Assembly: GCF_030325625.1 (NCBI RefSeq)
Contig: NZ_JACAIS010000001.1
Span: forward strand, 744,001-808,000
DNA length: 64,000 nt
Direction of reading: 5' to 3'
Source: Sphingobacterium sp. N143
GTDB lineage: Bacteria; Bacteroidota; Bacteroidia; Sphingobacteriales; Sphingobacteriaceae
Of the stretch, positions 33,577 to 42,933 are shown in pieces. A program made the translations under genes and the position numbers. The notes below the pieces were generated by a model. The model ran no database searches, had not been told where the DNA came from, and saw only the letters and a list, made by a program, of their open reading frames with translations. Each line of letters opens with the position of its first letter. The stretch's first letter is position 1.

Positions 33577-34527
33577 ATGAAGTGTAGTAGGTTGTTGATT
33601 TCATTGTTCACATGTACTGTGCTGTTATGTACTGTGTCGTGCAAGGAGTTCTCCAGTAAAGTATTGGGCAGTGGCATGGAAGATAGTAGTAGGGATACCT
33701 TAAAAGAAAGATTGACCCAGCAGGAAAAGAAACCTGTTTTATTGAACAGATGGGATTCCCTGCAAAAAAATCTGATTCATTTTACGGTAGATAGTTTAAA
33801 TCCTATTCCTGTCAAGCAACAAAAGCGTAATCTTAAAGATTCTTTGCGTGCTGCATTTAATACACATCCTAAACATATCTATCTGACTTTCGATGATGGC
33901 CCTTTGATCGGAAGCGCAGCGATTGATTCCTTAGCCAGAGAAAAAAATGTCAAGGTGAGTGTTTTTTTAATCGGTAGGCATGCGAATATGAGCAAACGGA
34001 GAAAACGGGATCTGGAGAAATATGAATCCAATCCATTGGTTGCCTGCTACAATCATAGTTATACCCATGCGAGGAATCAGTATTCAAGATTTTATAATAA
34101 TCCACAAGAAGCCTTTGCCGATTTTGAAAAAAATGAACAAGACCTTCAGCTGAAGCATAAGATTGTGCGACTTCCAGGAAGAAATATTTGGGTATATGAT
34201 GATGTTCGGAAGATAGACCTGAAAAGTGGGGCTACTACAGCCGATTTATTGCACAATGCAGGATACAAGATCTTTGGCTGGGATGTAGAATGGCGTATCA
34301 ATAGTGTAACCGGTATAGCCGGTCAAAGCCAGGAAGCAACGCTGACCCATATTCGCAATTTTATGAACAATAAAAGTTCCATGACACCCAATAACGTCGT
34401 TTTTTTAATGCACGATGATATGTTCCAGACCAAAAAGGGGCAGGAACAGTTATCAGCATTAATAGACGGACTTAAAAGAGAAGGCTATCAGTTCGAATTC
34501 ATGCAGGACTATCCCGTTAAGTATTAA
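33577..34527 (+). CDS. Polysaccharide deacetylase family lipoprotein
   Basis: The 316-aa protein has a lipoprotein signal ending CTVSC (Cys22), a helical spacer to about residue 95 and a NodB-type domain. The metal and catalytic motifs are D106-D107 (LTFDDGP), H160-x-x-x-H164 (NHSYTH), RLPG (198-201), GWDVEWR and LMHDD (H279). All CE4-like elements are thus present, although the usual RPPYG reads RLPGR. It would deacetylate a surface or periplasmic glycan such as peptidoglycan or chitin-like material. It is anchored, monocistronic and convergent with a GNAT gene. Confidence 0.9.
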   Translation: MKCSRLLISLFTCTVLLCTVSCKEFSSKVLGSGMEDSSRDTLKERLTQQEKKPVLLNRWDSLQKNLIHFTVDSLNPIPVKQQKRNLKDSLRAAFNTHPKHIYLTFDDGPLIGSAAIDSLAREKNVKVSVFLIGRHANMSKRRKRDLEKYESNPLVACYNHSYTHARNQYSRFYNNPQEAFADFEKNEQDLQLKHKIVRLPGRNIWVYDDVRKIDLKSGATTADLLHNAGYKIFGWDVEWRINSVTGIAGQSQEATLTHIRNFMNNKSSMTPNNVVFLMHDDMFQTKKGQEQLSALIDGLKREGYQFEFMQDYPVKY

Positions 34528-34566
34528 TCCCGACGGTTATTAAGGATGGGGTCAACTAGCTCTAAC

Positions 34567-35106
34567 TTACGCTATCCCAAATTCTTTAGGATATACAACC
34601 ATCCCTTTCACATCTGTTAAGGAGCCGGGATGAAGCTCGATGGCCATACAGTTTTCATCAGGCACATCGAAAGGCATGTTTATTGCATATTTTGAGGCTG
34701 CCTGATAGCCAAATTTTGGGTAATAGGCTGCATGCCCCAATAGGATGACCGAGCCAAAACCGAGCTCTTTGGCAATCTGATGTGCTGTTACAATTAATTT
34801 CCCGCCAATACCCTGGTCCTGAAATTCAGGCAATACCGCGATAGGCGCCAGTGCCAGGGACTGATGTGCTTGATTGTCATCATCGACAATGTCGATTCTT
34901 GTCAGGAGGATATAGCCTACTAGTTGATGGTCTATTTCAGCAACAAGTGATAATTCTGGTATAAATGCTGCTGACTGCCGTAGCTTCTCAACCAGGTATT
35001 GCTCCTGATGATCCGTATGTTCGCTATTTTCAAAGGCCCTTTGTACGAGCTCAAAGACAGCCCTATGGTCAGCTGAAACTTCCTGTCTAATGTTTATGGT
35101 CATCAT
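34567..35106 (-). CDS. GNAT family N-acetyltransferase (YhbS-like)
   Basis: The 179-aa protein has the GNAT core: REVSADHRAVFELVQRAFEN, the strand LVAEIDHQLVGYILLTRI, then LAPIAVLPEFQDQGIGGKLI, which is the acetyl-CoA-binding Q-x-x-G-x-G/A motif, and SVILLGHAAYYPKFGYQAA. The latter is diagnostic of the YhbS branch. Two tandem ATGs (35106 and 35103) are both possible. The substrate is unknown. It converges with the polysaccharide deacetylase gene and has no co-transcribed partner. Confidence 0.88.
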   Translation of the reverse strand: MMTINIRQEVSADHRAVFELVQRAFENSEHTDHQEQYLVEKLRQSAAFIPELSLVAEIDHQLVGYILLTRIDIVDDDNQAHQSLALAPIAVLPEFQDQGIGGKLIVTAHQIAKELGFGSVILLGHAAYYPKFGYQAASKYAINMPFDVPDENCMAIELHPGSLTDVKGMVVYPKEFGIA

Positions 35107-35531
35107 TGTTTTTTAAGGGTGCAACATATTTCTAGACTATATTTTCTATCCTGATTGACTACAATACAGAATATACAGCTATAAACATCATTATTTTTAT
35201 AAAACAAACTATCCTATTAATTAAGGCGACGATCCAATAGGCTATTCAAGTGTGATTACAAAAGAATATTGGATTTGACCCTGCCTGATGATGGACAGCC
35301 GAGATCAAGTAAAGGTATTGTTTTTTTCGCTGAAATACTATCCAATACTATTCTGTGCAAGCTTTTGTAAATTAGTGTTAAAATAACACTTGCATTGTAT
35401 ATTTATTTTTGTATTTTCATACAACGAAATTCAATTATAAACCAGTTGCGGACAAGAACCTAAACCGATTCATCTTGACGTAACAGAAAGATAACTAATA
35501 AACATACAATTTAAACCAATAAACAGTTTTT
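35107..35531. other. 425-bp regulatory region before susC
   Basis: No gene is seen. It contains a 15-bp inverted repeat GTGTTA-AAA-TAACAC at 35375-35389 and a TATTTTTG -7 box at 35404-35411, leaving a leader of roughly 115 nt before the susC-like ATG. The long leader could hold post-transcriptional control. Confidence 0.55.
35404..35411 (+). promoter_or_regulatory. Candidate -7 box of the susCD operon (TAttTTTG)
   Basis: It matches TAnnTTTG, 15 bp after the GTGTTA/TAACAC inverted repeat, which may be its operator. No consensus -33 element is seen. Confidence 0.45.
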
Positions 35532-38500
35532 ATGATTAATTGCCATTATTTTTCAAATCAATGGAAGAAGGCATTTTGGACTGGATCGTTGTGCTCATTA
35601 GTAGCCTTGACTCCGCATGCCAGTGATGCCGCGACCTTTGCAAGTTATGGAACACTCTTTCAACAAGAAATCAGTGTTACCGGTACCGTACGTGACGAGT
35701 CAGGAATGCCAGTTTCTGGCGTAACAGTTTCGGTTAATGGAACCAATTTAGCGACCAAGACGGACAATGAAGGACATTACACATTGGATAAAGTTCCTTC
35801 CAATGGTACCATCAATTTCCGTATGGTAGGAAAGCAGGCTATGGACGAGATCGTCAACGGCAGACGGGCTATTAACGTTACCTTGCTGGCCTCACAATCC
35901 AGCCTCGATGAGGTGGTTGTGGTGGGATACGGTCAACAACGGAAGGAAACGGTGACAGGTTCCGTGGCGACAGTAAAAGGCAGTGACCTGGCTAAGTCGC
36001 CTGCACTGAATGTTTCCAATGCACTGACAGGAAGGGTTCCTGGTGTAACAGCCACCAATGGAAGTGCCGAGCCGGGTTATGATGGATCAAACATCAAAAT
36101 CCGTGGTACAAACACCCTGGGCAATAGCAGCCCTTTGGTTGTTATTGATGGTGTCCCTGCCCGTGAAGGCGGGATTGAGCGCCTTAACCCCCGGGATATT
36201 GAAAATATCTCCGTCCTTAAAGATGCATCTGCAGCTATTTATGGAGCCAGAGCGGCGAATGGTGTTATTCTGGTGACCACAAAAAGAGGGAAAACAGGGA
36301 AGCCTCAATTTTCTTATACCTTTAATCAAGGTTATTCCCAGCCCACCGTTATTCCTAAATTAACAAATGCCTCACAGTTTGCAGAAATCCGGAATGAGCT
36401 TGAGATCTATAACCTTCCGGTGGAAGAATGGTCTGCAGCCTATACGGCAATAAATAATACAGGTACCTATAACAAAAAAGATGGCGGTGTGCTGGATGCA
36501 CCATTTAAGCCTGAAGATTTTCAAAAATTCAATGATGGATCAGATCCTTGGGGGCATCCCAATACAGATTGGTACAAATCTACACTGAAGGACTGGTCTC
36601 CGCAGCAACGCCATAATCTGCAGATTAACGGTGGTACCGAGGATGTGAAGTATCTGATGTCACTGGGCTATCAAAATCAGGATGCCTATTATAAAAACTC
36701 GGCGACAGGCTATAAGCAATATGACCTGCGGATCAATCTTGATGCTAACATCAGTAAATATATCAAGACCCAGTTTGGCGTTTTGGGGCGGCAGGAAAAC
36801 CGTAGTTTTCCAACAAAGAGTGCAGGTACGATCTTTCGGATGTTAATGCGTGGAAACCCAACCCAACCCGCCATCTGGCCAAATGGAATGCCTGGTCCAG
36901 ATATTGAGAATGGTGAAAATCCTGTCGTTATCACAACCAATGCCACTGGATACGATCGGGACAAACGTTATTACTTTCAGACCAATGGACAGGTGGACAT
37001 CACCAACCCATGGGTGGAAGGGCTTAAGCTGACGCTGAATGCCTCCGTGGACAAATATGTGAAGAATCAAAAAACATGGGTTACCCCTTGGACGCTGTAC
37101 TCGTGGCAAGGGGCGTATGAATCCGATGGAAAGACTCCATTGCTGGAACCCGGAAGGCGTGGTCCGGCCGATCCTAACCTCAATCAAAGCAATGAAGACC
37201 AGTTGAATATTTTATTGGGCGGTATATTGAGTTTTGAACGCAAATTTGGAGACCATCAGGTCAATGCCATTGCCGGTGTAAACCGGGAGACCATAGACAA
37301 TGATTTGTTCAGTGCTTATCGGCGTTACTTCCTGTCCAATAGCATCGATTATCTGTTTGCAGGTGGGGAGCAGGAGAAGAATAATGACGGAACAGCATGG
37401 AAAAGGGCACGCCTGAATTATTTTGGACGTTTTGGTTACAATTACAAAAGCAAATATATTGCTGAGTTCTTGTGGCGCTACGATGGTTCTTACATGTTTC
37501 CAGAAAGTAAACGGTTTGGATTTTTCCCGGGCGCAATGGCAGGCTGGGTAGTCTCCGAAGAGAATTTCTGGAAAGAAAATGTGCCTGTGGTGAACTACTT
37601 CAAGATCAGGGCTTCTTATGGGCAGATGGGTAATGACAATATTTATTACGACGATAAACTACAAGAATATCAATATTTCTCCACCTACTCATTTGGAAGC
37701 TATATTATCAATGACAAGCTGGCCAAAACCTTGTTCGAAAGTAGGGTACCAAACGAAATGATCACCTGGGAGGTGGCTAACAACTACAACTTGGGATTTG
37801 ATTTTCAATTTTTTCAAGGGAAAATGAATTTTGAATTTGATCTCTTCAAAAACCGGAGAAATTCGATCTTATGGCGAAAAAATGCTTCCATTCCGCAAAG
37901 TACTGGGATGACTTTGCCAGCTGAAAATATTGGTAAGGTGGACAATAAAGGTTGGGAATTCAACCTCGGCTATAGGAATAAGATCGGAGAACTTGGCTAC
38001 AACGTGAGTGTCAATGGTGGATATGCCAAAAATAAGATCATCTTTTGGGATGAGGCACCTGGTGCACCAGCTTGGCAGCAGAGTACAGGCAAACCCATTA
38101 AAACAGATATATACTATATCTATGATGGCGTTTTTCGGGACGGGGAAGACATCGCCAACAATAAGCTAGACTATAGTGCGATCACCAAAACATTACGCCC
38201 TGGAGACATGAAATACAAAGATTATGATGGGGACGGAAAAATTACTCCGGACGACCGGGTAAGGAGAGACAAAAATAGCGACCCCACATTTCAGGGTGGT
38301 TTCAACCTAGGCTTGACCTATAAGGATTTTGATCTATCGATCTTATTCCAAGGAGCGACTGGTGGCGAGATACGTGTCGGTACGGACGAGTCCGGGTCTA
38401 TCGGTAATTTCCTGGAAGAGTTCTACGATAACCGTTGGAGCATCAGCAATCCGAGCAGTGTCTATCCACGTTTGACAGACCGTAGCAACCAATATTATTC

Positions 38501-38747
38501 CTATAATAATACCTACTGGATGCGGAGTACAGATTACCTGCGCTTAAAAAATGTGGAAATAGGGTACAACCTTTCTCCCGAGATCTGCAGTAAAATTGGA
38601 ATAGGAGCATTAAGGGTATATGCCAATGGGATGAACCTGATCACCTGGAGCAAGATCAAGATGTATGATCCGGAAGCCGTGAATGCATTGGGACAATATT
38701 ATCCACAGGCCAGACTGCTCAATGCCGGTGTGCTATTGTCCTTTTAA
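35532..38747 (+). CDS. SusC/RagA-type TonB-linked outer membrane transporter
   Basis: The 1071-aa protein has an N-terminal export signal (to about residue 35), a carboxypeptidase-regulatory-like domain (ISVTGTVRDESGMPVSGVTVSVNG, about 47-115), the TonB-box-like DEVVVVGYG, then the plug (SPALNVSNALTGRVPGV, VVIDGVPAREGGIERLNPRDIENISVLKDASAAIYGARAANGVILVTTK). A long beta barrel ends in the aromatic residue of LLSF. There is no STN domain, so it is not of the FecA-like sigma-signalling type, and no ECF sigma/anti-sigma pair is adjacent. It imports oligomers captured with the SusD partner 38 bp downstream. The ligand is unknown. Confidence 0.95.
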   Translation: MINCHYFSNQWKKAFWTGSLCSLVALTPHASDAATFASYGTLFQQEISVTGTVRDESGMPVSGVTVSVNGTNLATKTDNEGHYTLDKVPSNGTINFRMVGKQAMDEIVNGRRAINVTLLASQSSLDEVVVVGYGQQRKETVTGSVATVKGSDLAKSPALNVSNALTGRVPGVTATNGSAEPGYDGSNIKIRGTNTLGNSSPLVVIDGVPAREGGIERLNPRDIENISVLKDASAAIYGARAANGVILVTTKRGKTGKPQFSYTFNQGYSQPTVIPKLTNASQFAEIRNELEIYNLPVEEWSAAYTAINNTGTYNKKDGGVLDAPFKPEDFQKFNDGSDPWGHPNTDWYKSTLKDWSPQQRHNLQINGGTEDVKYLMSLGYQNQDAYYKNSATGYKQYDLRINLDANISKYIKTQFGVLGRQENRSFPTKSAGTIFRMLMRGNPTQPAIWPNGMPGPDIENGENPVVITTNATGYDRDKRYYFQTNGQVDITNPWVEGLKLTLNASVDKYVKNQKTWVTPWTLYSWQGAYESDGKTPLLEPGRRGPADPNLNQSNEDQLNILLGGILSFERKFGDHQVNAIAGVNRETIDNDLFSAYRRYFLSNSIDYLFAGGEQEKNNDGTAWKRARLNYFGRFGYNYKSKYIAEFLWRYDGSYMFPESKRFGFFPGAMAGWVVSEENFWKENVPVVNYFKIRASYGQMGNDNIYYDDKLQEYQYFSTYSFGSYIINDKLAKTLFESRVPNEMITWEVANNYNLGFDFQFFQGKMNFEFDLFKNRRNSILWRKNASIPQSTGMTLPAENIGKVDNKGWEFNLGYRNKIGELGYNVSVNGGYAKNKIIFWDEAPGAPAWQQSTGKPIKTDIYYIYDGVFRDGEDIANNKLDYSAITKTLRPGDMKYKDYDGDGKITPDDRVRRDKNSDPTFQGGFNLGLTYKDFDLSILFQGATGGEIRVGTDESGSIGNFLEEFYDNRWSISNPSSVYPRLTDRSNQYYSYNNTYWMRSTDYLRLKNVEIGYNLSPEICSKIGIGALRVYANGMNLITWSKIKMYDPEAVNALGQYYPQARLLNAGVLLSF

Positions 38748-38785
38748 ATGATAGAGATAAAGTGAAAAAATAAATGCGATAAGAA

Positions 38786-40657
38786 ATGAAAAAAATTGTA
38801 AATATATCCTTATTAATGCTTGTATTATCAGCCTCGTTGCAATCCTGCAATGATGATTTTGTTAATACAAAGCCGCTGAGTGAAATACCAGAGGAAACGG
38901 TATGGTCCGATGCCGGACTCTCGGAAGCTTTTGTTTTAGAAATATATAATGGCTTTGGTGTTGGCGGGTTTTATGAGCAAGAAATGGCCTCGATGACCGA
39001 CGAAGCAATATTTACGCATCCCAATCGAGGAATCAACACGGTAACCGAATCACGGTCCAACCCGGCAGACCAGGGGTACATCATGGACACCTACGAGTAC
39101 GGCCGCATGTATACGCGGATCCGGGCAACCAATATTGCCATTAAAAATTTAAGCTCGCCGAAATTTGACCAGGCAAAGGCTGCCAACCTATTGGGGGAAG
39201 CCTATTTTTTACGTGGGTATTATTATCAACAGCTTTTACGCTTTTACGGCGGCATACCTGTCGATAATAAAATATACAACCTGGGCGACAAAGACTATAT
39301 GGTGCCAAGAAACAGCTATGAAGACTGTGTAAATGCAATTGTCAATGATCTTGACAGTGCAGCGTCACTGTTAAAAACGGCCCCAGTGGTTAAAGGACGC
39401 GCAAATGAGACGGCGGCATTGGCTTTAAAATCCCGGGTTTTGCTGTATGCTGCAAGTGATCTGCATGACATGAATAAAGCCGGAGCAAAATCAGCACTGC
39501 TGAAGAGCTATTCAAAACCAGAATACTTGATGTATACGAGTGGTAGTCAGGCTGAGCGTTGGAAAAAGGCGAAGGATGCCGCCAAAGCGGTATTGAGCCA
39601 TGCTGAATTTTCCTATAAATTGGATCTTTCGGCCCCAGCATCTGCCAGTGACGGTACAGCCAATTATATGGCATTGTCCTTGGGTGGCGGAAGTAAAGTG
39701 GCCGATCCAGCGGCGGCCATGGACATGATTTTGGGCCGTTTCTTTATTGATGAAAAAGATGAACGTGGCGGATGGGTAGGCCGTGACAATGGCCCCAATG
39801 GTTATCATAACTGGGCCGGTAATACGCCGATTCAATTGTTGGTTGATGATTATGAAACCAAAGACGGCAAAAAATTCGATTGGTCCAACACTGCCATGGC
39901 AGCAAATCCTTATCAAGACCGTGATCCCAGATTGAAAGCAACCATACTATATGATGGTGCGGACTGGAAACCACGGACTGCCGATGTCAAGACCCGCGAC
40001 CCGAACAACCAGATCCAAACAGGACAGTATGAGATCATAAACGCAGCAGGCAAGAAGGTCATTCACTTTGGACTCGACACCCGCAAAAGCCCCATTGAAG
40101 ATTGGAATGGCTCCCGAACAGGCTATTATATCCGCAAGTTTACCGATCCAGATCCGGTCATGGAAGATCAGAATACCAGACAACGTATCCCATGGCCAAT
40201 GTTGCGCTATACAGAAGCTGTACTCAACTATGTGGAAGCATGTATCGAGCTCGGGGAGGATACAGAAGCAAAAACATGGTTAAATAAAATCCGCTTTCGG
40301 GCAGGTATGCCTGCCATTACCGAAACAGGGGCAGCTCTTAAAAATCGGTATAGAAATGAACGTCGTATTGAATTGGCCTATGAGGAACATCGTTTCTTTG
40401 ATGCTAGGCGTTGGATGATTGCTGCCGAAACTTTGGGACGGAAAGCAAACATTGTCAATATCACCGGTATATTGAAGGACAACAAGAAGGTCAGTCTTTA
40501 CAAATATGATCCGACCAGCTATACGTACAAATATGTGGTCAGTAATATTGATCCGGGGATTGAAAACAGGAACTGGGATGATAAGATGTATTTCACCTCT
40601 TTGCATAGGGATGAGATCAACAGAAATACCGAGCTGATTCAGAATCCAGGATATTAA
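38786..40657 (+). CDS. RagB/SusD family surface lipoprotein
   Basis: The 623-aa protein has a lipobox LQSC (Cys21), then CNDDFVNTKPLSEIPEETVWSD, the classic SusD start. TPR-like helices carry YTRIRATNIAIKNL, AKAANLLGEAYFLRGYYYQQLLRFYGGIPV and ETAALALKSRVLLYAAS. The C-terminal signature is PWPMLRYTEAVLNYVEACIELGEDTEAKTWLNKIRFRAGMP, followed by RNERRIELAYEEHRFFDARRWM. It caps the SusC barrel and binds the ligand. Length is slightly above the usual 500-600 aa. It ends the operon before a strong terminator. Confidence 0.95.
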   Translation: MKKIVNISLLMLVLSASLQSCNDDFVNTKPLSEIPEETVWSDAGLSEAFVLEIYNGFGVGGFYEQEMASMTDEAIFTHPNRGINTVTESRSNPADQGYIMDTYEYGRMYTRIRATNIAIKNLSSPKFDQAKAANLLGEAYFLRGYYYQQLLRFYGGIPVDNKIYNLGDKDYMVPRNSYEDCVNAIVNDLDSAASLLKTAPVVKGRANETAALALKSRVLLYAASDLHDMNKAGAKSALLKSYSKPEYLMYTSGSQAERWKKAKDAAKAVLSHAEFSYKLDLSAPASASDGTANYMALSLGGGSKVADPAAAMDMILGRFFIDEKDERGGWVGRDNGPNGYHNWAGNTPIQLLVDDYETKDGKKFDWSNTAMAANPYQDRDPRLKATILYDGADWKPRTADVKTRDPNNQIQTGQYEIINAAGKKVIHFGLDTRKSPIEDWNGSRTGYYIRKFTDPDPVMEDQNTRQRIPWPMLRYTEAVLNYVEACIELGEDTEAKTWLNKIRFRAGMPAITETGAALKNRYRNERRIELAYEEHRFFDARRWMIAAETLGRKANIVNITGILKDNKKVSLYKYDPTSYTYKYVVSNIDPGIENRNWDDKMYFTSLHRDEINRNTELIQNPGY

Positions 40658-40666
40658 TAGATGAAG

Positions 40667-40702
40667 AGACCTCCTTAACTAAATAAGGAGGTCTTCTTTT
40701 TT
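40667..40702 (+). terminator. Terminator of the susCD operon
   Basis: AGACCTCCTTA-actaaa-TAAGGAGGTCT forms a perfect 11-bp stem, followed by a T run. It lies 9 bp after the SusD stop and just before the convergent MFS gene. Confidence 0.88.
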
Positions 40703-40705
40703 GGA

Positions 40706-41920
40706 TTATTTCCTCTTTTGATTGATATTGGGTAGTAGTCCAGTAACTATCCCAATCAATGGAAGGTAAGCGCAGATGTTAAATACATGCTCGATAGAAG
40801 TACGGTCTGCAAGCCAGCCCAGTACAGCCGAACCGATTCCCCCCATACCAAAGGCAAGACCGAAAAAGAGACCGGCAATCATGCCCACCTTTCCAGGAAT
40901 AAGCTCAGTTGCGTAGACCAATATCGCCGAAAATGCAGAGGAAATAATAAGGCCGATCAAAACGGCAAGAACAATGGTAGCCCCAAGACCTACATGTGGC
41001 AGAAGTAACGTGAATGGTGCAGCCCCCAGGATGGACACCCAGATGATGAGCTTACGCCCATAGCGGTCCCCAAGAGGACCACCCAAAATTGTTCCGGCCG
41101 CTACAGAAGCCAGAAATATAAAGAGATAAATCTGGGATTCCTGTACAGAAACCTGAAATTTGTCGATCAAATAAAAAGTAAAATAGCTGGTCATGGAAGC
41201 CATGTAGAAATATTTAGAAAAGATCAGCACCAATAAAATTGCCAGTGCAAATATAATCTTTGATTTCGACAAATTTGATTTTGAGCCGAGGGCAGGAGCT
41301 CCGCCCTGTGTTTTGGGGCTGAGGTGCATCTGGTACCAATTTCCTACATACGTTAGAATCAGTACAGCGACAATGGCCAATATCCCGAAAATTCCGATAT
41401 ATTGCTGTCCAAAGGGAATAACGATCAGTGCTACCAGAAGTGGGCCTATGGCTCCGCCGGCATTTCCCCCCACCTGAAAGATCGATTGGGCCAGACCCTT
41501 TTTGCCACCCGATGCGAGATGTGCTACGCGGGAGGCTTCAGGGTGAAAAATTGATGACCCCATTCCAATAAGACTCACCGATAATAAGATATACATAAAG
41601 TTCGAAGCAAAGGAAATGCAGATTAAACCTATCAGGGAAAAGAGCATGCCGATGGCCAAGGAACGCGGAGTGGGCTTCTTATCTGTATATAAGCCAACAA
41701 ATGGCTGTAGAATAGATGCTGTCAGCTGAAAGACCAGCGTGATGATACCGATCTGGGTAAAATTAAGTGCATAATTTGATTTCAGCATGGGATATACTGC
41801 TGGTATGACCGACTGAATAAGATCATTGAGCAAGTGCGAAATACTAATGGCAAATAAGATGGGATAAGCGGTCTGGGAACTGTTCCAAGAGCCACTGGGG
41901 GTTAAAGACTGTGTTTTCAT
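40706..41920 (-). CDS. Fsr-like MFS transporter
   Basis: The 404-aa, twelve-span protein matches the fosmidomycin-resistance-like MFS branch: FAISISHLLNDLIQSVIPAVYPMLK, LQPFVGLYTDKKPTPRSLAIGM, GMGSSIFHPEASRVAHLASGGKKGLAQSIFQVGGNAGGAIGPL, and GTILGGPLGDRYGRKLI. The HPE-x-SR motif is typical of the branch, whose known members export fosmidomycin; natural substrates are often unknown. Its start lies 10 bp from a 17-bp inverted repeat, CATCAG-GTCAT-CTGATG, half of which recurs before the adjacent gntR gene. It is therefore probably regulated by that protein. Confidence 0.9.
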   Translation of the reverse strand: MKTQSLTPSGSWNSSQTAYPILFAISISHLLNDLIQSVIPAVYPMLKSNYALNFTQIGIITLVFQLTASILQPFVGLYTDKKPTPRSLAIGMLFSLIGLICISFASNFMYILLSVSLIGMGSSIFHPEASRVAHLASGGKKGLAQSIFQVGGNAGGAIGPLLVALIVIPFGQQYIGIFGILAIVAVLILTYVGNWYQMHLSPKTQGGAPALGSKSNLSKSKIIFALAILLVLIFSKYFYMASMTSYFTFYLIDKFQVSVQESQIYLFIFLASVAAGTILGGPLGDRYGRKLIIWVSILGAAPFTLLLPHVGLGATIVLAVLIGLIISSAFSAILVYATELIPGKVGMIAGLFFGLAFGMGGIGSAVLGWLADRTSIEHVFNICAYLPLIGIVTGLLPNINQKRK

Positions 41921-41930
41921 GAATGTTATA

Positions 41931-41951
41931 CATCAGGTCATCTGATGTTTG
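41931..41951. promoter_or_regulatory. Candidate GntR operator in the MFS promoter
   Basis: CATCAG-GTCAT-CTGATG (41931-41947) is a perfect inverted repeat. TCATCTGATGTTTG (41938-41951) is repeated exactly at 42674-42687, before gntR. Confidence 0.6.
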
Positions 41952-42004
41952 TTTGCGTAATACTGATATATACTTGATACGGATCGTTAAGCGATGTTTA
42001 AAAT

Positions 42005-42664
42005 TTATATATGCTGAATAATTCTATTGGCGATGTCAACGGACTTTTGGACATCTTTATCTTTAATGGCCAGCATCAGTTCCACATGCTGAGGCTGTGA
42101 GATCTGAAAGGGTGTGGTGTCTTTATAAATTGCCTGAAAGAATTTATTGACATGCACCGATAAGGTTGTATAGAGTGCTGTTAATATACTATTGCCACTG
42201 GACTGTGCAATGGCACTATGAAAAGCAATATCTGCTTCAATACAAGCCGCCAAATTACCATTTTCGGCATATTTAGCCCTGTTTTTAAGTGCTTGGCCCA
42301 TATCCTTTAGTCCTTTGGCTGTCCGGTTTATGGCTGCTTTTTCGATGATACGCAATTCCAGTACATGCCGGACTTCGAAAATATCGTCAAATTTACCCTG
42401 TTCTATTTTTGCATCTAATGCATGGTGGCCAGTGGTACTTTTGACAAAAGTGCCCAAACCCTGTTGCACATTGAGGTAACCCGACTGACTCAGATACTTC
42501 ACCGCTTCACGAATGGTTGATCTGCCCACGGCAAATTGTTTCATCAATTCAGGCTCTGTGGGGAGTTTGGCTCCCATAGGAAAATCACCCAGTTTGATTT
42601 TTTCCTCAATTGCCGCGGCGACTTCCTCTGCCAATGATCTCCGTACGATAGCTTCAGTTTTCAT
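42005..42664 (-). CDS. FadR/GntR family transcriptional regulator
   Basis: This 219-aa regulator has an N-terminal winged HTH (SLAEEVAAAIEEKIKLGDFPMGAKLPTEPELMKQFAVGRSTIREAVKYLSQSGYLNVQQGLGTFV), the exact GntR pattern. An all-helical FCD ligand domain follows, with FEVRHVLELRIIEKAA, a CIEADIAFHSAIAQSSGNSILTALY segment and a late HVELMLAIKDKD. FCD metal ligands are visible as D-x-x-x-H (DIAFH) and later His residues. It lies 84 bp upstream of the MFS gene on the same strand. The operator TCATCTGATGTTTG sits just before its ATG and abuts a TAccTTTG -7 box at 42688-42695, so it probably represses itself and the MFS gene. Confidence 0.93.
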   Translation of the reverse strand: MKTEAIVRRSLAEEVAAAIEEKIKLGDFPMGAKLPTEPELMKQFAVGRSTIREAVKYLSQSGYLNVQQGLGTFVKSTTGHHALDAKIEQGKFDDIFEVRHVLELRIIEKAAINRTAKGLKDMGQALKNRAKYAENGNLAACIEADIAFHSAIAQSSGNSILTALYTTLSVHVNKFFQAIYKDTTPFQISQPQHVELMLAIKDKDVQKSVDIANRIIQHI

Positions 42665-42673
42665 ATAATCATA

Positions 42674-42695
42674 TCATCTGATGTTTGCAAAGGTA
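42674..42695 (-). promoter_or_regulatory. gntR promoter -7 box with adjoining operator
   Basis: TCATCTGATGTTTG (42674-42687), identical to the site before the MFS gene, directly abuts CAAAGGTA (42688-42695), which reads TACCTTTG on the minus strand. A protein on this site would block transcription start. Confidence 0.6.
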
Positions 42696-42901
42696 ACAGA
42701 ATTTTTCATATAAATAAATGATGATGAAAAATCGTTGCAAATTTCTTTTGCCTATACTTTTCACTTTCTTTATCGTAAATTAAAGGCAGCATCCAGATCA
42801 TGGAAAGAGATCGTGTCGGGAAGATGGGATGATCCTGTTTGTGCTGAATGTATTTGTAAAAACCTGTTGATGGATTGATTTTAAGGCAAATGGAAAGAAT
42901 A

Positions 42902-42909
42902 TAGCTTTG
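42902..42909 (+). promoter_or_regulatory. Candidate -7 box (TAgcTTTG)
   Basis: TAGCTTTG matches the consensus 24 bp before the ATG of the endonuclease/exonuclease/phosphatase-family gene. Confidence 0.45.
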
Positions 42910-42933
42910 TTTATCACCAATTAAATAATAGAT

